This document shows positions 25,566-34,766 of a stretch of DNA of 64,000 bases, piece after piece. Source of the stretch: Bin5 sp965221145 (GTDB taxonomy: Bacteria; Chloroflexota; Anaerolineae; Caldilineales; Caldilineaceae). Numbering within the stretch: the first letter of the stretch is position 1; every line of letters starts with the position of its first letter. The notes beneath the pieces were generated by a model. That model was given only the letters and a program-made list of their open reading frames with translations. It did not search any database and was not told where the DNA came from. The DNA lies in contig OZ244877.1 in NCBI GenBank assembly GCA_965221145.1, positions 4,340,001 to 4,404,000 on the forward strand, written 5' to 3'. The translations under genes were made by a program, and so were the position numbers.

Positions 25566-26159
25566 TCAGATTGACAGCGGGAAGGCGTGGCCGTTGGTGC
25601 GCGGACAGAAGTGACCATCCGGCTCGATTGCGCGCCCACACAGAGGGCAGTCCGGCCGGCCGGCGGCGACAACCTGCAGGGCATGCTCGCTCAGGGAACG
25701 CATCTGGGCCCGCGTGGCATAGAAACGAGCTTTCGGCTCCGGATCAGGCGAGACGCTGGTCTCCGAGGGGTGTTCAGCGGCCAGACCCTGCCCTTCTTCG
25801 CCAGCATCCGGTATCGCCTGCGCGATCAACACCATCAGATCCTGTCTTTCGTCATATCCCAGCCCCAGCTGCCCGACGCGAAAGGCCGGCTCTATCGGCT
25901 CGCGCAGACTCGGGACCGAGACCTCTTCCTCCTCTGTCGGCAGATCGGCGCGGCTCTCTGCGCGCCCCTTTTCCAACTCCTCCAATAGCTGCAGGATCGA
26001 CGTGGCCAGCGCGGCCACCTGTTCCTTCTCCATGATCAGGGTGACCATGTCGCTGCCCTGGCGCGCTTGCAAAAAGAATGTGCGCTGGCCGGGGCGTCCG
26101 ACCGCATCGGCGACGATTGCGCTGACTGGATTGAAGTCGAAGGTAAATTGTGATTCCAT
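25566..26159 (-). CDS. DUF3090 family protein with C-terminal zinc ribbon
   Basis: The protein has 197 residues. The N-terminal part (FDFNPVSAIVADAVGRPGQR, TFFLQARQGSDMVTLIMEKE) is typical of DUF3090. It ends in CPLCGRAIEPDGHFCPRTNGH, a zinc-ribbon with two CxxC-like pairs. Function is unknown. Neighbouring SCO1664-type and histidine phosphatase genes form a conserved set, suggesting a joint phosphate-related process. The ATG at 26159 directly follows AGTGG-type repeats. Confidence 0.9.
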   Translation of the reverse strand: MESQFTFDFNPVSAIVADAVGRPGQRTFFLQARQGSDMVTLIMEKEQVAALATSILQLLEELEKGRAESRADLPTEEEEVSVPSLREPIEPAFRVGQLGLGYDERQDLMVLIAQAIPDAGEEGQGLAAEHPSETSVSPDPEPKARFYATRAQMRSLSEHALQVVAAGRPDCPLCGRAIEPDGHFCPRTNGHAFPLSI

Positions 26160-26160
26160 G

Positions 26161-26215
26161 TGTCAGTGGCTAGTGGCTAGTGGTCAGTGGTCAGTTGCTA
26201 GTGCAGTTGTTGGTC
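26161..26215 (+). repeat. AGTGGTY heptamer-type repeat array
   Basis: gtcagtggctagtggctagt continues with ggtcagtggtcagttgctag, filling the short spacer between the DUF3090 and phosphatase genes. Confidence 0.7.
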
Positions 26216-26229
26216 ATATGCGGTTGCGG

Positions 26230-26976
26230 TCAACTCTCCCCCCACTTTATCACAGGGAGGGCGCCGCTGTCATTCATGGCCAAAATGCTCGGGCCAAAGC
26301 GATGAAAGGCGACAAGGCTGACGGATGCGGTGCTGATCTGAATGCGCTGGAACAGGTCGAGCGGCGTGCCCAGATAATAGGCCAGGCTGGTGCGCAACAC
26401 ATCGCCGTGGGCAAAGACGGCGACCGCCTCGCCCTCGTGCTGTGCGCGGATGCGCTCGAGGGTGGTGATGACCCGATTCTGCACCTCGCGCAGGGTTTCG
26501 CCGCCGGGGAAGCGAAAGCCGCCGGGGAAGATTTGCACCAGTTGCCACTCCGGTCGTTTGCCCAGTTCCTTCAACTCGCCGCCGCGCCAGTCGCCGTAAT
26601 CGACCTCCAGAACGCCCGGCTCGACGGAGACGGAGAGGTCCAGGGCGGCGGCGAGGGGCTGGGCGGTCTCGAGACAGCGTACCAGCGGGCTGGAATAGAT
26701 CGCCGTAATGGGCTGCGGCTTGAGACGTTCGGCGATCTGCTGGGCCTGTTCCCTGCCTTTCTCGTTCAAAGAGATGGAAGGCGTTCGGCCGGCGAGCGCG
26801 CCGCGCTTGGTCCACTCGTTTTCGCCGTGACGAATGAGGAAGAGATAGGTGGTGCGCGCGGGCGGCTCTTTGTCGCGTTCCTCGGTTGCGGGGGATTCTG
26901 ATTGGTTTGGCGCCGCGTTTGGCTGTGCGGATTTTTCTGTGTTGTTGTCCTCTATCAAGTCGGTCTCTCTCCCCAA
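26230..26976 (-). CDS. histidine phosphatase family protein (MSMEG_4193-like)
   Basis: The protein has 248 residues. After a polar N-terminal tail, LFLIRHGENEW carries the catalytic RHG histidine; YSSPLVRCLETAQPLA and AVFAHGDVLRTSLAYYL carry the second arginine and histidine. It belongs to the phosphoglycerate mutase-like superfamily in the subgroup next to DUF3090 and SCO1664 genes. The substrate is unknown. The first 40 residues are low-complexity, and an internal start is possible, but no later methionine precedes the RHG motif. Confidence 0.9.
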   Translation of the reverse strand: MGRETDLIEDNNTEKSAQPNAAPNQSESPATEERDKEPPARTTYLFLIRHGENEWTKRGALAGRTPSISLNEKGREQAQQIAERLKPQPITAIYSSPLVRCLETAQPLAAALDLSVSVEPGVLEVDYGDWRGGELKELGKRPEWQLVQIFPGGFRFPGGETLREVQNRVITTLERIRAQHEGEAVAVFAHGDVLRTSLAYYLGTPLDLFQRIQISTASVSLVAFHRFGPSILAMNDSGALPVIKWGES

Positions 26977-27735
26977 GGGGCGCGTTTCTGCGCACGCAGG
27001 TCGGTTGTTGCTCTATTGTACTCGTGATCTGTTCGTGTGTAAATGCGGGAGATGGTGTGAGGAGCGGGAGTGGGCGTGGTTGCGCGGGGGGGGCTGGTGG
27101 GGATGGTTGAATGCGCTCAGTGAGCGTGATTTTACTAAATGTTTAGTAAAAATGTCCGGAATGTCCGCTTTTACCCCCCCCCCCCCTTCACAAAAAAGAA
27201 AGTGGGTATTAGTTGAAGAGATGGTCTTGCTTACGATTGCGCGACCTTGTGGGTGTTTGTGACCCAGGTGGAGGGAGTATAGCACATATGATCGGATTTG
27301 GCAAGTTTGGGATGGGTTTGGGTGTATCCCAGACTTTTGGGCAGATGTTGTCTGAATCAGGATTTGCGGGATTTGTGGATGAACAGGATTGCAGGCGAAG
27401 GGTCGATGCGAATTCAGTAGGTCTTTTCTCGCCGGCTGAGAGGGCGTATCGCCATGGCACAATAATTCGGGATGCACCCATGGGTTTCGGGGTGCGGTCC
27501 AAAGTGGGGGGTGCGTTTCTGGCTACCTCTGGTTTCCTGAAGCGGAACCTGCCATATCGGTTGCGGGCGAGACGCCTTGGGGGACCGGAGCGCTCTCCAG
27601 GAGTGTATTCCCCCAATCCGGGGGGTACCCATTTCCCCGCTCGGGCGCGTCGTAGGATTTTGGGCAGGTGTTGTTGGATGGCGGCTCGCCTGCGCCAGGG
27701 AAAAGGTAGTTGCCTTGCGGTTGGGAGAGGCTAAG
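26977..27735. other. 760-bp intergenic region rich in repeats, no recognised gene
   Basis: No frame has convincing coding character. It contains a perfect 22-base palindrome (27130-27151), a 13-base C run (27174-27186), and a degenerate repeat near 27345-27395 (ctgaatcaggatttgcggga, then tggatgaacaggattgc) of the AATCCTG type common in Chloroflexota and cyanobacteria. A diverged GC-rich dispersed repeat lies near 27565-27605. Confidence 0.55.
27130..27151. promoter_or_regulatory. perfect palindrome, operator candidate
   Basis: TTTTACTAAA-TG-TTTAGTAAAA forms a perfect 10-bp inverted repeat with a 2-base spacer in an otherwise GC-rich spacer, about 155 bases upstream of the histidine phosphatase start. 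The geometry suits a dimeric repressor. Confidence 0.4.
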
Positions 27736-27936
27736 TTAGCCGGACTGTTGGGCGAGGAGCGCTCTTACGGATGGAACCAGTTCGTTTGGAATTTCCATAA
27801 GGGTCTGGGTAGAGTCTTCGTATGCGGCTTCGTCTTCCGCAATGGCCTCTTCATCCGTTTGCGATTGGTAATGCTGGATAAGACGTCGAACGCGTTCTGA
27901 ATTCCAGCCTGGAGGATAGCGGTTCGGGTCTTTCAT
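27736..27936 (-). CDS. conserved small hypothetical protein
   Basis: The 66-residue protein begins MKDPNRYPPGWNSERVRRLI, continues YQSQTDEEAIAEDEAAYED and ends in a short helix (VPSVRALLAQQ). It has a strong ribosome-binding site (AAGGAGAGGAAG). Similar small acidic proteins are widespread in Chloroflexota and cyanobacteria and are often next to toxin-like genes. The size and charge suggest an antitoxin-like partner, but no toxin gene adjoins it here. Confidence 0.75.
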   Translation of the reverse strand: MKDPNRYPPGWNSERVRRLIQHYQSQTDEEAIAEDEAAYEDSTQTLMEIPNELVPSVRALLAQQSG

Positions 27937-27952
27937 CTTCCTCTCCTTCTCA

Positions 27953-28160
27953 TCAAGCCCCTAGCCCGGACAGGGCTTCCACGATGGGCACGGTCATCAG
28001 GCTGACGGTGATTGCTTTGGCGATGCGGCGGCGGATGTGCTGGAAGGGGGCGGTTGGGGTCATTGACAATTGTGTTGCTACTGTCGGCTTTGACGCGGTG
28101 TTGGTCAATGAGCCACTCAAGCGCAGAGCGGTTGCCGAGGCGGTAGGCGAACGTCTCCCA
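27953..28160 (-). pseudogene. C-terminal remnant of a type ISP-like restriction enzyme, frameshifted
   Basis: Immediately after the FRG-TPR stop codon the minus strand reads WETFAYRLGNRSALEWLIDQ, then HRVKADSSNTIVNDPNRP. After a frameshift it continues IRRRIAKAITVSLMTVPIVE and stops. The YxLGNRSALEWxxDQ...TVS.ETV.IV pattern is the characteristic end of large type ISP R-M proteins. Everything upstream is missing. Confidence 0.7.
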
Positions 28161-29462
28161 CTAAGAATCGACACCATTCGATGTCAGGGTGTCCAACGCC
28201 TGTTGTGAGAGTTTCAAGAATTCCTCATCCCCTCGTTCTTGTGCCAGAGTACGCGCCTGCTGCAAATCCTTTTTGGCGGCTTTGTTTCGATTGAGGGATT
28301 TCGCTACAACTCCGCGAAAAAGGTATGCTTCAGTGTAATCCTGATCAATTCGAATTGCCTCATCATAGTCAGCAATCGCTTCCTCTTGCTTGCCACAATT
28401 AGCCTTGGCTTGGCCTCGGTTAGTGAATGGCCCGGCATCCTCTGGGTTGATTCGAATTGCCTCGTCAAAATCCGCGATCGCTTCTTCGTAGCATTCCAAG
28501 CGAGCTTTCACAACGCCTCGATTGCTATAGGCGTCGAAATGTCCTGGGTTGATTCGAATTGCTTCGTCGAAGTCCGCAATTGCTTCATCGTGCCGACATA
28601 GTGCATGCTTAGAAATCCCTCGGTCGTAATAGGCATTGGCGTCTCTCGGATTGAAGCCTATCGCCACATTGTAATCCGCGATCGCCTTCTCGTGCTTGCC
28701 AAGTTTAGTCTTAGCACTGCCTCGATTTCCGTATGCTGAAGTTACATTGGGACTTAGGCAGATTGTCTTGTCATAGTGCGAAATAGCCTTCTTGTACTCC
28801 CCATTTTCGGCGTAAGTATATCCAATGTAAAACTCTGCATATGCAGTCTGGTGCTTTTCCTGATTCTGGATGTACCCAAATATGTCGTTGTAAATGGTCT
28901 CGGTGATAATTCCGTGATACTTCCTCAGATGCTCCATGGCTACTTGTTTCAATTCTTTGGGAATCGAGACGATTTCGACTTCGCCATCTTCTATCCAGCC
29001 AGTTGGTGATCGAACAAAAATGCTCTTCTGTGAAATCACTCTGTTGTTCTGATTCTTCTTAGGAGAGTTGATCTGGTGTGGTCTGGTGGTTTTGTCCAAC
29101 AGGATTACCCTGCCGTCTTTGCTGTATGAGCTGTCGCAAGCAAAGAAAAGTGCAATCAGATAGTCGGTGGTAAAGTCAATCAGATTGGTCTTTCCGCCGT
29201 AGTGTTGCAATTCTGTCAATATGTCTGTGTCGTCGGTAAAGTCTGTATATCCCCTTACTTTTTCTAGCATTTCCTTCTGCGCGATTTCAATATCAAAATA
29301 CTCAGTGTCGATTTCTTTCTCATACTGCCGATAAAACGTAGAAGAAATCTTCGGATAGCATTCTGGTTCTCCTCGATAGATGTATTCTCCCTGAGAGGAC
29401 TTTTCCACAATCGCGCGGAGTAAATCCTGAATACTTAAACATGTGTGTTCATTTTGATTCAC
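28161..29462 (-). CDS. FRG domain protein with TPR repeats
   Basis: The protein has 433 residues and starts at GTG 29462, overlapping the TGA of the methyltransferase gene by four bases (GTGA), so it is translationally coupled to it. Residues 1-150 form an FRG domain (YIYRGEPECYPKI, LTELQHYGGKTNLIDFTTDY, LIALFFACD); FRG names the F/Y-R-G motif, seen here as YRG. From about residue 205 there are six or seven TPR units (AYGNRGSAKTKLGKHEKAIA, AYYDRGISKHALCRHDEAIA and so on). FRG proteins are common in defence and mobile loci, but their biochemical activity is not firmly known. The coupling suggests it is a third component or effector of the helicase/methyltransferase system. Base composition is lower in GC than its neighbours. 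Confidence 0.88.
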   Translation of the reverse strand: MNQNEHTCLSIQDLLRAIVEKSSQGEYIYRGEPECYPKISSTFYRQYEKEIDTEYFDIEIAQKEMLEKVRGYTDFTDDTDILTELQHYGGKTNLIDFTTDYLIALFFACDSSYSKDGRVILLDKTTRPHQINSPKKNQNNRVISQKSIFVRSPTGWIEDGEVEIVSIPKELKQVAMEHLRKYHGIITETIYNDIFGYIQNQEKHQTAYAEFYIGYTYAENGEYKKAISHYDKTICLSPNVTSAYGNRGSAKTKLGKHEKAIADYNVAIGFNPRDANAYYDRGISKHALCRHDEAIADFDEAIRINPGHFDAYSNRGVVKARLECYEEAIADFDEAIRINPEDAGPFTNRGQAKANCGKQEEAIADYDEAIRIDQDYTEAYLFRGVVAKSLNRNKAAKKDLQQARTLAQERGDEEFLKLSQQALDTLTSNGVDS

Positions 29463-30621
29463 TCTGCACTCCTCCCCTCCACCGTCGCGATTTCCTCATC
29501 CGTCAACGCATATAAATTATACACCAAACGGTCTATTTCAGGTTCAAATTCGCTGGTATCGACGGACGGATCGACCTCTTTGGAGGACAGGATCCGCTCC
29601 ACTAGCCGATTGAACAAGCGTTTTTCTGCGAAATTCACTGATGTGGTTGTGCTCGGGATAGACGGAAACTGACATGATTGATCAATGCCTGCCTGATGGC
29701 TTCTATCTGACTGGAAATGTTGAAAAAGTCAGCAATCATATCGTCAATGAGCAGGTGCTCTCTTGTGTAAACCTCCTCCGACACCGGTAGAGGCTCTCGA
29801 GGCCTGATGAGGTCAAACACTTTCTTCGCATCACCCGCGAAATCGAAGTCGAAATTAACTGGCAACGTCTTCATGTCAGTTGCTTCGGCTTTCAGCATAC
29901 CGCCCCCAAGATTCCGCCTTCCAGTTATCTCTCGGAATAGCCATACCAGTGACGAATTTAAAAAAGCCCATAGGCAATAATGTAAGTCGGATTCCCAAAG
30001 TTCGTTTGGCAGGTATACTTCCACATGGCTGTAGGATAATGCCTTGCAGAGGTTGAAGGTGCAATAATAGCGTTCCCCTATACCTCGCGGCATTACTAGC
30101 GCCGGTATTCTGTTTAACCTGGCGGCGCTAATTTCCTCATGCCCTATTCTTCTATCAGCAGAAGCGGCGACAAAACTGACGTCTTTGACGATAATAGGGA
30201 TATTGGATTCAGGCAGGTCCAATCTAGACAGAGGGGGATTGACTCCTTGCCCAAATGTAACTGCTCTTTTTGCACTTGCTTTGGCGCTCATTTTTTCCAA
30301 TATGCCCCCATAGAAATGCGGCATGGAAAAGAGGTGCCCCCATTTCATCAATTGCTTCGCTGCAATGGTTCTTTCGGAGACAATAACCATATCGCTGTCA
30401 GCAATTGCATATTTTATGTCTGGCACCTTTCGAGCGCTGAAGATCGTAATTATAGCATTGATGTTCTGACTCTCGGTGTCGGAAAAGAATTTCGCCGAAG
30501 AATCGATAATTTTCTCGAATGAAAATTTGCCGAGTGTAAAGTCTTGGAAGGCTTTGCCATAATCGGTGCTTAACCAAGCATTCTGAGTAATAAAACAGCC
30601 AAGTCCCAAATCACTTAGGAG

Positions 30622-32121
30622 CTCGACACTGGCGAAAAGTAGAACATGGGAGGCTTCCTGAGTAGAATGGTAGAGAACCATTCGACCGGTTCCAACAGGA
30701 GGCGCTCCCATGCTCAAGCTAATTGTACAACATTCGCCCTTATTGGTCACGTTCTTGCTCAGTTTGAAGATGCGGCTGACGAAGCCACAGTACCGGCATG
30801 TGCTACGTATGACGGACAGCCTGATCGTATCGGATGTGCGACACAAGACAATCGCCAGCCTGTATCGGCTTATTGTCGATGCGCCGGATGCGTCGAATGG
30901 TGCGGACAATCTGCGCATCAGTCCCTATGAGGCCGAAGATATCCGCTCGTGCCAGCGCCAGTTTGTGGTCAGGGAGTTGACCGAACATGCGCAGCAAACG
31001 GGCAACTGGGTCGTTACGGTAAGCATTGACGACTCTCTGGGCGCCAAGGATAAGAATACACGACATCTGCAGGCAGTCGATTTTCATCACGACCACACCA
31101 AGTCAGGAGCAAGGAGGCAGCGCTACACCAACGGCACAGTACACGTAGAAGTGCGGATTCAGTGCGGCGACTTTGCCTACGTGTTCGATTGGCGCCTCTT
31201 TATGCGTGAGCGCACGGTGCGCCGCCTCAACCGCACGCGTCCGCTGGCACAACGCGTACGCTATCGCAAGAAGGGCAGCCTGGCCCAGGAGATGTTGACC
31301 GCATTGCACCAACTGCTGCCGGCGCAGTTTCGGGTTACAGTGCTCTGTGACAGTTGGTATGCCTCAAACCGCTTATTCAAGTTCTGCCGGCGACGCAACT
31401 GGCATCTGATCTGTGCCATTAAGTCGAATCGCATCCTGGACGGAATCAGGCTCTCGCAATGGAACCGACAACTCAAGCACCAGCAGTATCGGCGCATCCG
31501 CCTGACTGCTACAGGCTCGCAGGCGCAGAGCTATCTGCTGCGTACGCTGCGGGGCAAGCTCAACAAGCTGCCCTTTGAAGTCTGTGTTTTGATCAGCAAA
31601 CGGCACCATCGGGACAAACACCCGAAGTACTTTCTCTGCACTGACCTATCGCTGTCAGCACAGAAAGCACTGTCTTGCTACCAAAAACGTTGGTCCATTG
31701 AGGTAGACAACTTTTTCGTCAAACAGTTCTTGGGCTTGACTGATTTCCGCGTGCAGTCGTTTGAAGCAACCGAAAAATGGTTTGCCATCGTCTTCCTGGC
31801 TTACATCTTTCTGCAATGGCGTCTCAATCATGCGGCGAGAGAGGACTGCTTCGCCTCGCTTGCCGACGTAATTCGTCGCCATCGGCAGGAGCATGCTCGT
31901 TCGCTGTTGCAAACAGCTTGTCAGGAAGCCGCGCGCTTGGCCGATGTCGCGCCGATCTTGCAACGCTTCATCCACTAACCAACCTGAGCGCCTCGGTTGT
32001 CCGGCTACACGTTACACCCATTCAAGAAGGCTCGACTGACCTTCTCTATTCCCGCCTGCCAATTGGCAGGCGCTACAACTGCTTTGCCCTTTCACTCTGG
32101 CCTGATTTCGCCAGAGTCCAG
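30622..32121 (+). mobile_element. complete 1500-bp insertion sequence
   Basis: The ends CTCGACACTGGCGAAA and CTGGACTCTGGCGAAA (right end reversed) match at 14 of 16 positions. A 7-bp direct repeat TTAGGAG flanks it (30615-30621, 32122-32128). Between transposase and right end is a perfect 20-base palindrome CGCCTGCCAATTGGCAGGCG (32053-32072). It splits the methyltransferase gene. Confidence 0.9.
30710..31978 (+). CDS. DDE transposase (IS701/DDE_5-like)
   Basis: The protein has 422 residues, with GGAGG eight bases before ATG 30710. VTVSIDDSLGAKDKNTRH carries the first aspartate, VTVLCDSWYASNRLF the second, and CYQKRWSIEVDNFFVKQFLG the glutamate helix. The order and spacing suit IS701-type DDE transposases. 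It looks intact and lies within an element with recognisable ends and target duplication, so recent insertion is plausible. Confidence 0.9.
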   Translation: MLKLIVQHSPLLVTFLLSLKMRLTKPQYRHVLRMTDSLIVSDVRHKTIASLYRLIVDAPDASNGADNLRISPYEAEDIRSCQRQFVVRELTEHAQQTGNWVVTVSIDDSLGAKDKNTRHLQAVDFHHDHTKSGARRQRYTNGTVHVEVRIQCGDFAYVFDWRLFMRERTVRRLNRTRPLAQRVRYRKKGSLAQEMLTALHQLLPAQFRVTVLCDSWYASNRLFKFCRRRNWHLICAIKSNRILDGIRLSQWNRQLKHQQYRRIRLTATGSQAQSYLLRTLRGKLNKLPFEVCVLISKRHHRDKHPKYFLCTDLSLSAQKALSCYQKRWSIEVDNFFVKQFLGLTDFRVQSFEATEKWFAIVFLAYIFLQWRLNHAAREDCFASLADVIRRHRQEHARSLLQTACQEAARLADVAPILQRFIH

Positions 32122-34766
32122 TTAGGAGTTTCGGAGCACGAGCGTAGAAGTAAATTAGCAGATCACTCCCCCTAGGTAATCTGTCTTGCCAGTCAGAATG
32201 GACTTTATTGCTGTAAGCGTCTTTCAATTCCGCTGAAAGCAGGCTGTTTCTCGACTCGACATATGGAGGGTTACCGATAATCACATCAAACCCTTCTCTC
32301 AAGCCAAACATATACTTGGCGTCGAACCAATCGGCATAGGCGTTCTGGTCATATGGGGTCCAGCTAACAATCTTCTGGGCATCCTCAAGGCTTGTGTAGA
32401 ATTCCGCTTTACGTGTCTCGAAGCGCTTTAGCAACTCATTCCGTAACCTTTCGCGATGCTTTGGGTTTGGAATTTGAGCGACCTTTCGATCTATTTCGAG
32501 ATGTTGGCTCTCATTCCAAGCCGCTCGTTTTTCTTCCAAAAGCTCTTTCAGTTGTTTGCGAAGACGCTTCCCCTCGCGGATGTAATGCAGTTTTTGCGAC
32601 CTGCCACTTGGAAGAAAATATTTTTCGCGATTTGCCGCGATTTTCCTCTGTAGCTGCTGCAAGTCGCTTTCCTGGAGAAGGGATTCTGCGTGGGACAGAT
32701 TCAAGCCGATAAGTGTATTGGCGGCCACAAATTTGGTCTCGAGATTGGGCAGAGGCTTGATACCAAAGTTGTCGGCGCTGGCGTCGCGATCCTGCTCTAT
32801 CGCCAAAGATATGAAAAAGCGCAGTTTAGAAATTTGACAGGCAATCGGCTGAATGTCGACACCGTAGATGCTGTTCTGGATCAGATAGAGCTTGCGCCCG
32901 AAGTCGGAGTCGCGGTACGTCTCAAAGGTGGCGCTAATCTGATCTAGTTCGGCGTCCCGTTCGGCTTGGTTTCGGGTATCGAAAGCGGCCGCGGCGCGCT
33001 GGCCAGCCAACTGCTTCTGCAGATCCTCCCAAAGCACGTTTTGGGGGTCAAGGCGGCGCAGGGCCAGGGTCAGCTTGTGGAGCGCGCCCATAGGGAATGC
33101 GCCTGAGCCGACGGCCGGATCGATCAGCTTGATCCCGGCGATGGCACGCACTAAGCCTTCCTTTTCGGATTCCTCAAAAAGTTCGTGGGCGTCGTCGAAA
33201 GCGTCCTCGTAGTCCAGCAGATAGCTGAGACGTTCTTGCCAGAAATCGGTGTCGCTATCGGCCGGCGGGCACTTCTGCACCAGTGACGCGATCAACGCCT
33301 CGTCAACCATGTAGTCGACCACGACGCGCGGGGTGTAGTAGGAGCCGGTCTGTTTGCGCGCCGTTTCGCGGGTCTCCGGGTTGTAGGCGGCCAGCAGGTT
33401 CTCAAAGACTTTGCCCAGCAGTTCCGGGTCTAAGGCAACTTCCTGATCGGTAGGTGTGTTCTCCTCGACGGTGAATTTGAAGTCGTCGAAGAGAGTGATC
33501 AGCCCGTTATCGTCAAAGAAGAGGCGGTTGGGGATCGACAGGATTCCGAACTCCTTGCGTTTGGGGTCGATCACATTATCGGTAAAGCAGTCGATGCGGT
33601 AGCCGCCGTCCCCGGTCGCTTCAGGGCTGTCCAGACAGTCGAAGAGGCCGCCGTTGATGAAGGGGGTCTTGTCGAACAACGCCCGCAGACTGTCGGGGTC
33701 GGCGATCTCTTCTTTGAAACGGTAGCGGGAGAAGTCGCGGTGCCTTGAGTGAGTTTTGGAACTGAAACTGCGCCCTTCGATTTCGCTGTTCAAGGTGGCG
33801 AAAAAAAGGTTTTGAAGCACCGCGCGGTAATAGGAATCGCCGTTTTTGGGGTCGTAGTCGCGAAGTAGGGGCTCAATCTGTGCCTGGACGAAAAGTTCAG
33901 GCGCGATCAGCTTTTTCTCCTTGATAAACCAGACGAAGAGCAGGCGGGTGATGAGGCGGATGATATGCTCTTCGGGCGGAAGGATCCTGGCTTGCTTGGT
34001 GGGGAAATTCGCCTCTTTGACCGCACGCTCGAACCAAGTAAACAGCTCTTTGTAGAAGCGGCGGTTAAGCTCCTCGGTGTCGAGCGCGTCCAGCCAAGCG
34101 GCGAGCAGACCGTCAAAGTTGCGCGGTTTGCGATAGGCGTTCATCCAAGACAAACGCTCAGGCAGCGCAAGGCTGCGCAGGATATCCAGATGGGCGCGAT
34201 GGGGGCGGGCGGTGTCTATCTCACGAATCAGCGAGACGCTGCCGAGCACGTCGCGGCTCCGGTCGCGCTTGTGCGGGCGGCGGTGGACGAAGGCCAGGCT
34301 GAGCCGGTCGTTGTCTGTCTTGAATAGGACCACCGTCGGTACGACCAGACACTTGTTGATCTCGCGCGTGAGTTCGACATATGCGCCGCGGGGGTAGCTC
34401 TCATCGCTCAATTCGACGGCAACGAACAGGAAGCTACGAGCGTTGCCGCTGTCAAAATTGCTACGATCGAGCAGGGAAGGCTGCGCCTCCGCAATTTCGC
34501 TGTCGGTGAACTGGAACAGAATGCGCACAGAGGCCGCCCGCTGGCGGAAGCGCTCTCGTGATAAAGTGTTCCTGCAGGGGTCGCAAAATTTCTCTATAAA
34601 ATCGTCGCCAGTACCGGACAGTTCCAGCGTGCGTTCGCTGCGGTAACCCAGCGTCTCGAGCAGGCGACGGGCGGCGTCCACGAAGTCGTCCTGAGACAGG
34701 TCGGCCAGGGCGATCTTGATGTCGTTCAATACGTTGCCGATCGTCATCACCATCTCCTTGAATGTC

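Larger units (their letters stand above)
29459..34747 (-). pseudogene. Eco57I-like DNA methyltransferase/R-M protein, interrupted by an IS and frameshifted
   Basis: I choose ATG 34747, six bases after AAGGAG, over the ATG two codons earlier. The first ~870 residues include LIDPAVGSGAFPMGALH (SAM-binding motif I) and GFDVIIGNPPYVESR (catalytic NPPY). The frame enters an IS at 32121. Excising the IS and one TSD joins PKLL to SDLGLGCFITQNAWLS in frame. The specificity-like C-terminal half follows. Near 29665-29685 a one-base shift is needed to pass from ALINHVS to SIPSTTTSVNFAEKRLFN and the tail LYALTDEEIATVEG. The architecture resembles type IIG/BREX PglX-like N6-adenine methylases. As sequenced, it cannot give a full product. 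The partner helicase gene lies 19 bases upstream. Confidence 0.88.

Noticed and set aside
27213..27734. 173-residue plus-strand frame
   Set aside because: It runs through the known AATCCTG-type and GC-rich repeats, has no family resemblance and lacks a ribosome-binding site.
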